Shown here in pieces: positions 54,142 to 62,744 of a DNA stretch of 64,000 nt. Below the pieces are notes generated by a model, which worked only from the letters and a program-made list of their open reading frames with translations, was not told the DNA's origin and ran no database searches. The stretch spans positions 26,238-90,237 of the forward strand of contig CALUXU010000007.1 in NCBI GenBank assembly GCA_944324825.1. Reading direction: 5' to 3'. A program made the position numbers and the translations under genes. Position 1 is the stretch's first letter, and the number at the start of each line of letters is the position of its first letter. The stretch comes from Candidatus Gastranaerophilales bacterium. Its GTDB lineage: Bacteria; Cyanobacteriota; Vampirovibrionia; Gastranaerophilales; Gastranaerophilaceae.

Positions 54142-55416
54142 ATGTATATACCGTATTACGAATTAGCACAAAAAATTTCTTTATTTTTCCCTAAAAATAT
54201 TGGAAAGAAAATCGTTGATGCCGGATATGATTTCAAATTAAAACAAAATCTTGATTATATTTCTAAAAACCGTCAAAAAGTTTTTAAGAAATTAAAAGGA
54301 AGAACACATTTTAACGTTGCATTTTATGTATACGACGATACTAAATGGAAGTGTCAGAGTGTATATGATTTAATGGAAGAAAGTGCATTATTTACTCCGT
54401 ATATTTTTGTGACAAAAAATGCTGCTCCGGGAAATAATTGTAATTATCAAACCGATGATGATTTAGAAAAAGTGTATGATTTTTTTAAAACTAAGGATAT
54501 GCGGGTTTTAAAGGCCTTTGATTGTTCAAATCAATCCTATATTCCGTTTGAGGACATGAAGCCAAAACCGGATATAATCATATACCAGCATCCGTGGTAT
54601 GTTGAAACATCTCAGGGGCCTGTTGTTTGCTCTGAATTTGCATTAACATATTATGTTCCGTATTTTTTTTCTGATTCAGAGGAGCGTTTTGAGTGTGATT
54701 TAAGGTTTCACAGGTATATTTACAAATACTATATTCCGGATGATTTCTATAAAAATCTTTATTCACAATATATGCCTGACAAAGGGCAGAAACTTGTTAC
54801 AACTGGTTATCCGTTTTTTGATTATTTTTATTTAAACAAAGAACATAATGAGGGGAAATACATTATATATGCCCCGCATTGGACTGTTTGCGGGGACAAT
54901 ATGAGGTATGGAACTTTTGATTGGAACGGGTGGAAAATATTGGAATACGCAGAAACTCATCCTGAATTAAACTGGGTATTCAAACCGCACCCGTTGCTAT
55001 ACAAGTTTCTTTGTACATCGGGTTATATGAGTAAGGAAGAGGCAGACGAGTATTACAACCGCTGGAGAAAAGCCGGAATGTTGTATGACAAAGGCGATTA
55101 TTTAGACTTGTTTCAAAAATCAAGAATGTTAATAACAGATTGCGGCTCGTTTCTTATTGAATATTTTTTAACCGGAAAACCTTGTATTCATTTGCGTTCA
55201 GAAGACTTTAAAGGGAATAAACTTGTAAGAGAAATATGTAAGAATTATTATGAAACACAAACGGTTGAAGAGTTGGAAAAATATTTACATTTGCTTATAG
55301 ACGAAAAGCAAGACCCTAAAATGGAAGATAGAAAAAATGCACTAAAAGAATTGTCGTTTGTAAATAACTATTGCGCTAAAAATATATTAGAGGATATAAT
55401 AAAAGATATAGGGTAA
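54142..55416 (+). CDS. CDP-glycerol glycerophosphotransferase-like protein
   Basis: 424 aa. C-terminal half matches the TagB/TagF-type transferase domain: YIIYAPHWTV, LNWVFKPHPLLYK and DYLDLFQKSRMLITDCGSFLIEYFLTGKP, with the His and Ser/Asp positions expected to bind the CDP substrate. It transfers a phospho-polyol (glycerol phosphate or relative) from CDP onto a glycan. GGAGAG precedes ATG 54142. It heads a three-gene unit with an aminotransferase and a cytidylyltransferase, which probably make its substrate. Confidence 0.83.
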   Translation: MYIPYYELAQKISLFFPKNIGKKIVDAGYDFKLKQNLDYISKNRQKVFKKLKGRTHFNVAFYVYDDTKWKCQSVYDLMEESALFTPYIFVTKNAAPGNNCNYQTDDDLEKVYDFFKTKDMRVLKAFDCSNQSYIPFEDMKPKPDIIIYQHPWYVETSQGPVVCSEFALTYYVPYFFSDSEERFECDLRFHRYIYKYYIPDDFYKNLYSQYMPDKGQKLVTTGYPFFDYFYLNKEHNEGKYIIYAPHWTVCGDNMRYGTFDWNGWKILEYAETHPELNWVFKPHPLLYKFLCTSGYMSKEEADEYYNRWRKAGMLYDKGDYLDLFQKSRMLITDCGSFLIEYFLTGKPCIHLRSEDFKGNKLVREICKNYYETQTVEELEKYLHLLIDEKQDPKMEDRKNALKELSFVNNYCAKNILEDIIKDIG

Positions 55417-55419
55417 ATT

Positions 55420-56499
55420 ATGCAACACAAGCTATTGATGGTCTTGGGACCTACAGAAATAGAGAAAGATATTCTGGAAGAAGCTTCCAAACCGCAGGAA
55501 TACATGCGTACAGAAGATTATACTCAAAAATGGCTCAGGATTTTTGAGAATTTAAAATATGCATTTCAGACTCAAAATCCTGTTGTTGTATATGCTACAT
55601 CAGGTACAGGGGCAATGGAAGCTGCTGTAACAAATTTTTTGTCTTCTAACGACAAAGCATTGTATATCAATGGCGGCTCATTTGGAAAAAGATGGGGAGA
55701 TATTTGCAAAAAACATAATATAGTATCAATAGAGATTCCTGTAGAATTTGGTAAAAGCCCGCAAGTTGATATTGTAAAAAAATATTTGGAAGAAAATTCT
55801 GATGTAAAAGCTTTATTTGCGACTCTGAATGAAACATCATCCGGAGTATTGACTGATATAAAAGCTATTGGTGAAATACTAAAAGAATATCCGGATATAT
55901 TATTTATTGTTGATTGCGTAAGCGGGCTGCTTGCTGACGAATTTTGTCAGGATGAATGGGGGGTTGATGTTGCCGTATCAGCTTCGCAAAAGGCATTTGC
56001 ACTGCCTCCGGGGTTAGGATTTTTATCAGCAAGCAAGAAAGCCATGGAATATGCAAAGAAATCAAATTTAAGAACTTTTTATTTTGATATATTTGATTAT
56101 GTAAATAATTCCCAAAGAGGACAGACTCCGTTTACACCTGCAGTCGGGCTGGTCAATCAATTGGATAAACGCTTAGAAAAGATAAGAAAAGAAGGACTTG
56201 AAAATTTCAGAGTAAGATATAAGAATAATACCGAAATTTTAAGAGATGGTTTAAATAAACTGGGATTCAATATTCTTGCCGAAAATCCTGCAAATTGTAC
56301 AACTGCAGTATACACAAATGAAATAGATGCATATAAAATTGTACAATTGATGCGTGAAAAATATAGTATAGAAATAGCTCCATCCGGCGGCGAGTTAAAA
56401 CATAAACTATTTAGAGTCGGGAATTTTGGAGCAATTGAAAAAAAAGAAATAAATGAATGTTTAGAAGCTTTAGGTGCAATTTTAAAGGAGATTAAATGA
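55420..56499 (+). CDS. Class V PLP aminotransferase
   Basis: 359 aa. Begins MVLGPTEIEKDILEEAS (the G-P-T/G-P start of this family). ATSGTGAMEAAV binds PLP phosphate, FIVDCVSGLLADE carries the Asp, and the Schiff-base lysine is in SASQKAFALPPGLGF. Relatives include alanine-glyoxylate and 2-aminoethylphosphonate transaminases. Its place between a CDP-dependent transferase and a cytidylyltransferase suggests it makes an amino group on the small phosphate or phosphonate that becomes activated with CDP. The product is a guess. Stop overlaps the next start (ATGA). Confidence 0.85.
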   Translation: MQHKLLMVLGPTEIEKDILEEASKPQEYMRTEDYTQKWLRIFENLKYAFQTQNPVVVYATSGTGAMEAAVTNFLSSNDKALYINGGSFGKRWGDICKKHNIVSIEIPVEFGKSPQVDIVKKYLEENSDVKALFATLNETSSGVLTDIKAIGEILKEYPDILFIVDCVSGLLADEFCQDEWGVDVAVSASQKAFALPPGLGFLSASKKAMEYAKKSNLRTFYFDIFDYVNNSQRGQTPFTPAVGLVNQLDKRLEKIRKEGLENFRVRYKNNTEILRDGLNKLGFNILAENPANCTTAVYTNEIDAYKIVQLMREKYSIEIAPSGGELKHKLFRVGNFGAIEKKEINECLEALGAILKEIK

Positions 56500-56957
56500 T
56501 TGGAAATAAAACAGTAGTTTATACATCAGGAACTTTTGATATGCTTCATATCAATCATTTAAAAATGATTGAATATGCTCGTGCTCTCGGTGACATATTG
56601 ATTGTTGGTGTTAATACAGATGAACTGGTGAATGAATACAAATCAGAACCCGTAATACCTTTTGAAGAACGTATTGCGCTTATGAAAGCAATCAAATATC
56701 CTGACATTGTAATTCCTCAGCATAGTCTTGACCATAGAGACAAAGTCAAAAAATTAAAGTTTGATATCTTCGTAGTTGGTGACGATTGGGCTGGAAAATA
56801 TGATTATCTTGAAGATTTGGGAGTTACTGTTGTTTATTTCCCTTATGGCAGAAACTGCAGTTCTACAAGCCTTAAGAAAAAGATTTATAATAATTACAAA
56901 AAGCTAATAGAAAAGACTGATAATCATTTACCAAATGATATTGAAATTGAATCTTAG
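56496..56957 (+). CDS. Cytidylyltransferase, TagD-like
   Basis: 153 aa nucleotidyltransferase. YTSGTFDMLHINHLKM holds the HxxH nucleotide-binding motif (HINH here), VVGDDWAGKYD follows, and the late RNCSSTSLKK replaces the usual RTxGISTT. Most like glycerol-3-phosphate cytidylyltransferase, which makes CDP-glycerol; the changed late motif may mean a different alcohol or amino-alcohol phosphate. ATG overlaps the aminotransferase stop by 4 nt. The last ~65 nt are partly duplicated at 57687-57751, beyond the toxin-antitoxin genes. Confidence 0.85.
   Translation: MIGNKTVVYTSGTFDMLHINHLKMIEYARALGDILIVGVNTDELVNEYKSEPVIPFEERIALMKAIKYPDIVIPQHSLDHRDKVKKLKFDIFVVGDDWAGKYDYLEDLGVTVVYFPYGRNCSSTSLKKKIYNNYKKLIEKTDNHLPNDIEIES
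56889..56953 (+). repeat. Direct repeat, copy 1 (gene end)
   Basis: 3' end of the cytidylyltransferase gene, matching 57687-57751 with only a few differences (AATAATTACAAAAA, CTAATAGAAAA, ATAATCATTT, CCAAATGATATTGAAAT). The two copies are 798 bp apart and enclose the toxin-antitoxin pair. Confidence 0.88.
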
Positions 56958-56969
56958 TTATTTTTATAT

Positions 56970-57263
56970 CTAAGAATTGTGTAATTTTGCTAAAGTTAAT
57001 CCTTGTTCTTTAAGATATTGAAGTAATTTTACATCTTCCAGATTAATAACTACTCCGATAGAGTAAGCATATTGTATGGCTTCTTTAGTTTCTTCGGAAA
57101 CTTTAATAACTTTATTTCTGGAACTTCCTGCAATTGCCGGTTTTCTGCCTGCCTTTATTTTAGCAGCTTCTTTAGCCGCATTTGCACGAATTTTATCAGC
57201 ACGTTCCTGCGTAAATAATGTGCGATCATTCAGTAAATCTTCTGTAGTTTTTAGTCTTTGCAT
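56970..57263 (-). CDS. Antitoxin of a type II toxin-antitoxin pair
   Basis: 97 aa, basic N-terminal half with a Lys/Ala-rich helix (RADKIRANAAKEAAKIKAGRK), then VSEETKEAIQYAYSIGVV and a C-terminal helix. The DNA-binding fold is not clear from sequence. It is called an antitoxin mainly because it overlaps the toxin gene by 13 nt. GGAG lies inside the toxin gene before ATG 57263. The toxin-first order is as in HigBA. Confidence 0.7.
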   Translation of the reverse strand: MQRLKTTEDLLNDRTLFTQERADKIRANAAKEAAKIKAGRKPAIAGSSRNKVIKVSEETKEAIQYAYSIGVVINLEDVKLLQYLKEQGLTLAKLHNS

Positions 57264-57604
57264 TTATCTAACTCCGTCTTTTCTGTTTCAAGATATTCAG
57301 TAATTAATTTTCTTGCTTGTTTTATATATCTTTTTGGTGCTTCCTGAGTTTTCTTTAAACATATAAAACCAATGATTATAACTCGTCTGCGATTGTAATC
57401 ATACATAAAATATGCACGTACCCCTTTGGGTTTAATTTCAAAGAGTCCATCGTTTAAATCGTTTATATTTTTGTATGCAGTTCCGACTTCTTCAAAAATT
57501 CGAATTGCTTCAATTATTTTGTCTTGATTTTCTGCAGATAACTTTGTCAGTTGTTCTATCGCTTCCGGTAAATATTCTGCCTTATACTGTCTTTCATCTT
57601 TCAT
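57251..57604 (-). CDS. RelE/HigB-type toxin (phage Gp49-like)
   Basis: 117 aa. EAIEQLTKLSAENQDKIIEAIRIFEE helix pair, then LFEIKPKGVRAYFMYDYNRRRVIIIGFICLKKTQ, the basic beta-sheet of the PF05973/HigB type, and KRYIKQARKLITEYL at the end. These toxins cleave mRNA on the ribosome. Promoter TATAAT (57617-57622 on the minus strand) is within ~12 nt of ATG 57604. A palindrome upstream is the likely autoregulatory site. Confidence 0.85.
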   Translation of the reverse strand: MKDERQYKAEYLPEAIEQLTKLSAENQDKIIEAIRIFEEVGTAYKNINDLNDGLFEIKPKGVRAYFMYDYNRRRVIIIGFICLKKTQEAPKRYIKQARKLITEYLETEKTELDKCKD

Positions 57605-57627
57605 TATTATATTTTTATTATACCATA

Positions 57628-57640
57628 TTAGGTAACCTAA
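57628..57640. promoter_or_regulatory. Palindromic operator of the toxin-antitoxin genes
   Basis: TTAGGTAACCTAA, perfect 6-bp arms around one central base, just upstream of the -10 box of the toxin gene. Typical place for autoregulation by the antitoxin or the complex. Confidence 0.6.
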
Positions 57641-57686
57641 TTCAAGAAATTAATTTTATTTGTTAGATATAACTTTGGGACAGTGA

Positions 57687-57751
57687 AATAATTACAAAAA
57701 ACTAATAGAAAAAAACATAATCATTTGCCAAATGATATTGAAATAAGATAA
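57687..57751 (+). repeat. Direct repeat, copy 2
   Basis: Non-coding, diverged copy of the cytidylyltransferase gene end (see 56889-56953). It lies directly after the toxin promoter region and before the convergent LicD gene. The rest of 57641-57686 shows nothing. Confidence 0.85.
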
Positions 57752-58834
57752 TCATAAAATTTGTTTAGTAATTCCTTTGCAACGTTTACTTAATTCAGGT
57801 GCAATTTTAATATCATTAGGAAGTTGATTCCAATTTTTATATTGATTTGATATGTATTCTTCCATGTTATTTGGGGCAAAAAATTCCATATTTTCGAATA
57901 GGATTTTTCTTAACGGAAAAATTGTATTTTTTGTCATGAATTGATTAATTGGGAATAAATAACTATCCAAACTATCAAAACCAAAAAATATTTTATTACT
58001 TGTTCGGGTAATATTATTGTTATTGGCGATTTTATCAAGTATGTATTGGTATTTTTCTTTGAAATTTAATATGGAATTACAATTTTTACGGATATCATTT
58101 ATGTCTTTTTTTATATTGTCAACCGTGTATGTTTCAGAATAAAAGTCATGTGGAAAAATGTCAAAGCATAAACAATTTTTTATACTGGTACCTTGCATAA
58201 TTTGTATATGATGGTGAGTGATTGAAAATAGTATCTGATTATGGTATTTGTGTAAATATTTATCAAAAACAGATAATTTATTTTCTTTGTTTTCCATAAT
58301 TTTAGAAATATCTATTTCAACAAATCTTTCTTTTAATAAAAGTTTTAATTTTTCATAATCTTCTCTCATCATTCCAATATCCATATCATCATCCCATGGG
58401 ATAAAGCCACTATGTCTTAAGTATCCTATTAGTGTTCCTGATGTTATAAAATATTGTAAATTATTTTCTGTAAAAACGTCACATAATTTTTTACAAAAAT
58501 GGACGGTCTTAAGTTGATGTTCTCGTAAAAATCGATTTTGACAAGGGAGTAAGTTATAGATATTTATATTTTGAAGTAATGAATTTAGTATACAAAGGGA
58601 TGATTTGTAAATTTTTTTTTGTTCGGGAAAATATTTCCATTTTTTTAGTAATTTAATAAGTTTTAAATATTTCTCATGATTTTGTTGTATGGTATTATTT
58701 CTATCGCTAACTTTTATTAATTTATATATAAAAATATAAGTACGCAAATTCTCATCAATCAATGTTTGTAATTTATATGATTGATAAATGTTTAGTTTAC
58801 GTTTTATTTTATTAATAATTATACTTTTTTCCAT
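57752..58834 (-). CDS. LicD-family phosphotransferase
   Basis: 360 aa, very A/T-rich. LicD signature at about residues 128-155: [33 protein letters not shown] stretch, with the DDDMDI acidic cluster and a later ITHHHIQIM. LicD proteins move phosphocholine or similar phospho-groups from CDP onto glycans or teichoic acids. The N-terminal ~105 residues are helical and unlike the catalytic domain. Paralogue of the next gene upstream. Weak ribosome-binding site; 10 nt after the other licD-like stop. Confidence 0.88.
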   Translation of the reverse strand: MEKSIIINKIKRKLNIYQSYKLQTLIDENLRTYIFIYKLIKVSDRNNTIQQNHEKYLKLIKLLKKWKYFPEQKKIYKSSLCILNSLLQNINIYNLLPCQNRFLREHQLKTVHFCKKLCDVFTENNLQYFITSGTLIGYLRHSGFIPWDDDMDIGMMREDYEKLKLLLKERFVEIDISKIMENKENKLSVFDKYLHKYHNQILFSITHHHIQIMQGTSIKNCLCFDIFPHDFYSETYTVDNIKKDINDIRKNCNSILNFKEKYQYILDKIANNNNITRTSNKIFFGFDSLDSYLFPINQFMTKNTIFPLRKILFENMEFFAPNNMEEYISNQYKNWNQLPNDIKIAPELSKRCKGITKQIL

Positions 58835-58844
58835 TAGTTTAAAT

Positions 58845-59885
58845 TTATGTAATATCTTGTAAAAAAATTAACATTTTTTTGTATTTTAAATATAAATCTT
58901 TATATTTTATAAACTTAAAAGTTAGTTTATTTTTTATTTTTTTTAGATTTACTCTTTTATCAACATTCTTTATTTCTGGTTTTGTTTTTTTATTTTGATT
59001 AAATTTTTGTCTGTGCATATCAATTTCAATTTCTGCGGGCATGTCCATGAAATTGTTGCCATAATTTATTCTTAGATGTTTTTCGATATTATTAGGTACA
59101 CATAGAGATGTATTTTCAAATTGTATTTTTTTTATTGGAAAAATATCAGTTATTGAAAATAATTCTTTGCATGGAATGTCTATTAAATCGCAGTTGTCAA
59201 TTCCATAATATACAGTATTAGAATGTTTTACAATCTTATATTTTTCTTTTACATCGTTTTGAAATTTTTCAATTAAACTAAATTGTTTCAATCTGTATAT
59301 ATCTTTTCGCATTTGAATTGTGTATTTTTGCATATCATCCAGAGTAATATCATCTGAATAGTAATCGTAAGGAAAAACTTCTAGTAAAATGATTTCTCCT
59401 TTTGAATTCCCTTTAAATATTTGTAAATGAGTAGGGCACTTCATAAATAATATATTATTTGTGTGTTTTTTGATAGATTGATTCATTAGGATATATTTAT
59501 TTCTGCTGTTAATAGTTAAATTATCAACATTTATTTCAATATGATGTATTTTAAGATAATTAACTAGTTTATTGTAATCATTTCTCATCATGCCAATATC
59601 CATATCATCATCCCAAGGGATAAAACCTTTGTGTCTATATGCTCCAAGAAGATTCCCAGAAATTAAAAAATACGATATATTTTGGACCTCAAAAATATTA
59701 AACCAGTAATTTGCAAAATCTAATATTGCTAACTGATATTTTCTTAAATATCCTGTGGCTGGTTTAAGGTTAGAAATATTTATATTTTTTTGTATTTCAA
59801 AATATTTTTTTAACGTTTTTTTATATAAATTTTTATATATTTTGGTAAGGGAAAAATTATTCTTTATAAAATCTGTTATATTCAT
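58845..59885 (-). CDS. LicD-family phosphotransferase
   Basis: 346 aa. Same signature ([20 protein letters not shown] then [13 protein letters not shown]), [11 protein letters not shown], and a Lys-rich C-terminal tail of ~60 residues. GTL is changed to GNL. It forms a cascade with the paralogue downstream and the Rossmann-only gene upstream, whose stop overlaps this ATG (TAATG); GGAG precedes the ATG. Acceptor unknown; CDP-linked substrate may come from the 54142-56957 unit. Confidence 0.88.
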   Translation of the reverse strand: MNITDFIKNNFSLTKIYKNLYKKTLKKYFEIQKNINISNLKPATGYLRKYQLAILDFANYWFNIFEVQNISYFLISGNLLGAYRHKGFIPWDDDMDIGMMRNDYNKLVNYLKIHHIEINVDNLTINSRNKYILMNQSIKKHTNNILFMKCPTHLQIFKGNSKGEIILLEVFPYDYYSDDITLDDMQKYTIQMRKDIYRLKQFSLIEKFQNDVKEKYKIVKHSNTVYYGIDNCDLIDIPCKELFSITDIFPIKKIQFENTSLCVPNNIEKHLRINYGNNFMDMPAEIEIDMHRQKFNQNKKTKPEIKNVDKRVNLKKIKNKLTFKFIKYKDLYLKYKKMLIFLQDIT

Positions 59886-60289
59886 TATTTCTCCAATAAG
59901 AAAAGTTTAAGTATAAAAAATATTGTCGGTTCAATTAAAGATATAATTTTTTTATCTTCATTAGGTGTATTAATGAGCAGTTTATATTCTAGGTAGTCCA
60001 GCAACCAAACATCATCATATAATGCAACTGCAAGAATGTCATAATCAAAAGTTTTTAGTTCTTCTGGTGTAATTGGATGATATTTTGTTGTATTATTTTG
60101 TTTTGAAGATTCAAATTTTTTATCACATATTGCAACTATATTAAGAGATGATAAATCGAAATTTTGTTCTAAAATTTCAAAATATAACCCTGCTCCGTAG
60201 ATTGCAATTTTTTTATTTTTATATTTTTTTGCTAATTTATTAATTTGTTTTTGTGCGTTAACTTCTTTAAAATATTTTAAAATATCCAT
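59885..60289 (-). CDS. Stand-alone Rossmann-like module
   Basis: 134 aa, nearly all of it the domain that is fused to other enzymes in this region: [29 protein letters not shown], then [20 protein letters not shown]. The GxGxxx loop suggests nucleotide (NAD or nucleotide-sugar) binding; no catalytic residues are recognisable. GAGGA precedes ATG 60289. Second gene of a four-gene minus-strand unit with the FemAB-like protein upstream and two LicD proteins downstream. Confidence 0.75.
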   Translation of the reverse strand: MDILKYFKEVNAQKQINKLAKKYKNKKIAIYGAGLYFEILEQNFDLSSLNIVAICDKKFESSKQNNTTKYHPITPEELKTFDYDILAVALYDDVWLLDYLEYKLLINTPNEDKKIISLIEPTIFFILKLFLLEK

Positions 60290-60304
60290 TGTTCCTCAAA
60301 TTGT

Positions 60305-61648
60305 TTAGTAAAGAAAAGGTTTAATTTTTTTGTGTTTTAAAGTGCTGCAATATTTTGTTTTTAAATCTTTTATTATTTCATCATACCTTGAAATTAATAC
60401 ATATATGGTGTCAAAGTCAATAGTTTTTAGTTCTTGTGGGGGAATACATTTATATCCATAAAATTTATTCACTTTATTATTTGCAAATCCTCTATCACAA
60501 ACACCAACAATATTTAAATTTTTTAGGTCATAGTTTTGTAGTAATTGTTTTGCCATTAATCCTGCACCATATAAAATAATCTTTTTATTTTTATTAATCT
60601 TAGAAAGTTGTTTAATGTGTTTTTCCAGTTTAATTGTCTTAAAATAATCCAGATAATTATTGGTTGGTAAATTACTTTTTTGTAGATATATTTTTAATCC
60701 CATAAAATATATAAATTTTTCTAATCTTCCATTGTTATCCAGCTGTGATTTATAAGAAAATATTTTTTTTAATAATGGAGTATAAGTAAAGTAGCCTTCG
60801 TATGTATTAGTTTTTACAGCTTTTGAATTTGCTTTATAATCGTATTCGCCCCCGCCTAGATATACTCTTTTTATTTTTCTTTTTATCATTTCTTCAATAC
60901 CATAATAATAGAGCATTTCACCAATACTATATTTAGAATATTTGTGATCGTATGCAAGATTAACTTGGTATGCATCATTATCATCATATATAGAGTACAA
61001 AAGATATGCTGCGATATTATCATTTATTGTTAATGTATAAACATCTGTTATCCCATAAAAATCAGATAATAAATCTTTTACTGATATACCGCTATACGCA
61101 GTTTCATAATCGTTTCTTTTTAATTCAAGAAATCTTTCTAATAAATTTTCTGTAAGTTGAGATTTATGATAATGCTCAAATTTACAATTAAAGTTGTTTT
61201 CTAATTTTTTTCTTTTTGTACGTCTGTTATATCTAGAGCGGGAAGAAAATAGTTTATCAAACTCTTCCTGAGTAGCAGGTAGTGTTAATAGCCAGTGTAC
61301 AGTTTTATTTACATCTTTACTTTTGTTTAGTGATTGTATGATATAAAACCTGTCAATTGAGAACTTTTCATAAATAAACTTAAGTATAGCGTTATACTCT
61401 TCTTTGTCGAGTTTCATCATGTATAAACCAAGATAACAATATAATCCATGAATATGAAAAGATAAATATTTTGTTTTATTTTTATATTGGATTTTTAAAA
61501 GTTCAAAGTCATTATTAAATTTGATATCCGCCCTGTTGAATAAAATGTTAGGTTTTACAAGTTTAATTTTTTGATATTTTTCTTGTTTATTAACTAAGTC
61601 TATTTCTATTTTATGCACATTATATCTCTTTTCTTGAAATATTAACAT
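60305..61648 (-). CDS. FemAB/GNAT-like acyltransferase with C-terminal Rossmann module
   Basis: 447 aa. About 120-320: acyltransferase of the FemAB/BioF2-like GNAT group (SRYNRRTKRKKLEN, IAAYLLYSIYDDNDAYQVN, GEMLYYYGIEEMIKRKIKRV, YLGGGEYDYKANSK). About 350-447: the shared Rossmann module (KKIILYGAGLMAKQLLQ, IVGVCDRGFA). It likely N-acylates an amino sugar or adds an amino acid to a glycan precursor. ATG 61648 has no Shine-Dalgarno but follows TATTAT closely; GTG 61615 with AAGAGA upstream is an alternative. Divergent from the next plus-strand gene. Confidence 0.75.
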   Translation of the reverse strand: MLIFQEKRYNVHKIEIDLVNKQEKYQKIKLVKPNILFNRADIKFNNDFELLKIQYKNKTKYLSFHIHGLYCYLGLYMMKLDKEEYNAILKFIYEKFSIDRFYIIQSLNKSKDVNKTVHWLLTLPATQEEFDKLFSSRSRYNRRTKRKKLENNFNCKFEHYHKSQLTENLLERFLELKRNDYETAYSGISVKDLLSDFYGITDVYTLTINDNIAAYLLYSIYDDNDAYQVNLAYDHKYSKYSIGEMLYYYGIEEMIKRKIKRVYLGGGEYDYKANSKAVKTNTYEGYFTYTPLLKKIFSYKSQLDNNGRLEKFIYFMGLKIYLQKSNLPTNNYLDYFKTIKLEKHIKQLSKINKNKKIILYGAGLMAKQLLQNYDLKNLNIVGVCDRGFANNKVNKFYGYKCIPPQELKTIDFDTIYVLISRYDEIIKDLKTKYCSTLKHKKIKPFLY

Positions 61649-61696
61649 TTCTATAATATCATATAAATATTCAATATTAAATTTTGGGGAGTTTGG

Positions 61697-62716
61697 GTGA
61701 AAAAATATTTAGAGAGTCATTGTTTTAGTTCGCGTTTAGCATATTTATCTAAAAAATTAAAAAATAAACGCATTTTAGTTTATGGAACAGGAAAAATGTT
61801 CCAGGAAATAATAAAAAATTACGACTTAAGTTGTTTGAATATCATTGGGATTACCGATAGAAAGTATTTAATAGAAGATATTGGGCGCAAAGAATTTGGT
61901 TACCCAATTATTCCATTTTCAAAATGGCATGATGTAAATGCTGATGTTGTCTTGCTTTCTGTACAATATTATTTATCGTTACAAGAATCATTGAAGAAAA
62001 CATTTTTCAACAAGTCTATCATTCCTTTTGTTGCTGTAAACCATGTCGATTGGCTTAAGTATTATGCATGTAAAATCCCTTTGATAAAAACATTATTTGG
62101 AGCAAAAAATAATGTTGTCGTTCTTGTAAAACAAAATGGTAAAAGAGTATATAACCCCAAAATAAAAAATCTTTTTATAAAAATGACTGGTGAAAATAAT
62201 TACATAGAAATCCATGAACCGTTTGATATAACAGAAAAGGTTGAGCTATTAGGACATTCTGATAATAAAATAATTATTGGAGCAAATAATCAATATAGAA
62301 GAATGCGAGTTTTAATGGGCAGCAAAAATACTTTGCAAATTGGGCGTAATACTACAACAGTTTCAATAGCAATACATATGTTTTCAGGCTGTAACCGAAT
62401 TGTTAGCATAGGTGATGATTGTCAATTTTCTTGGGAAATAATGATTAGAACAACAGATGCTCATACTGTTTATGATAAAGATACAAGAAAAATTATTAAT
62501 CCTGCAAAAGATGTTTATATAGGTAATCATGTTTGGGTTGCCAAAGATGTCACAATATTAAAAGGAGCACGTATTCCTTCAAATTGTGTTGTAGGAGTTG
62601 CATCGGTTGTAAACAAAGAATTTACTGAAGAAAATACTATACTGGCCGGTACTCCTGCTAAAATTGTAAAAAGGAATATTAATTGGGATAGACGTGGTGT
62701 TGCTGATTTTGCCTGA
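61697..62716 (+). CDS. Rossmann module fused to hexapeptide-repeat acyltransferase
   Basis: 339 aa. About 18-110: shared Rossmann module (KRILVYGTGKMFQEII, IIGITDRKY). About 170-330: left-handed beta-helix acyltransferase with hexapeptide repeats (IGDDCQFSWEIMIRTTDAH with the catalytic His, VYIGNHVWVAKDVTILKGARI, VVGVASVVNKEF, LAGTPAKIVKR). It O- or N-acetylates a sugar. Start GTG 61697 with GGGGAG 5 nt upstream. The two-part layout recalls PglD-like sugar acetyltransferases, but the N-terminal half here is the region's own module. Confidence 0.86.
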   Translation: MKKYLESHCFSSRLAYLSKKLKNKRILVYGTGKMFQEIIKNYDLSCLNIIGITDRKYLIEDIGRKEFGYPIIPFSKWHDVNADVVLLSVQYYLSLQESLKKTFFNKSIIPFVAVNHVDWLKYYACKIPLIKTLFGAKNNVVVLVKQNGKRVYNPKIKNLFIKMTGENNYIEIHEPFDITEKVELLGHSDNKIIIGANNQYRRMRVLMGSKNTLQIGRNTTTVSIAIHMFSGCNRIVSIGDDCQFSWEIMIRTTDAHTVYDKDTRKIINPAKDVYIGNHVWVAKDVTILKGARIPSNCVVGVASVVNKEFTEENTILAGTPAKIVKRNINWDRRGVADFA

Positions 62717-62744
62717 GTATTATAAATAATGAAAAGGAGCCTTT

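Noticed and set aside
56970..57604. Insertion sequence between the direct repeats
   Set aside because: Neither protein resembles a transposase, and no terminal inverted repeats were found; the content is a toxin-antitoxin pair.
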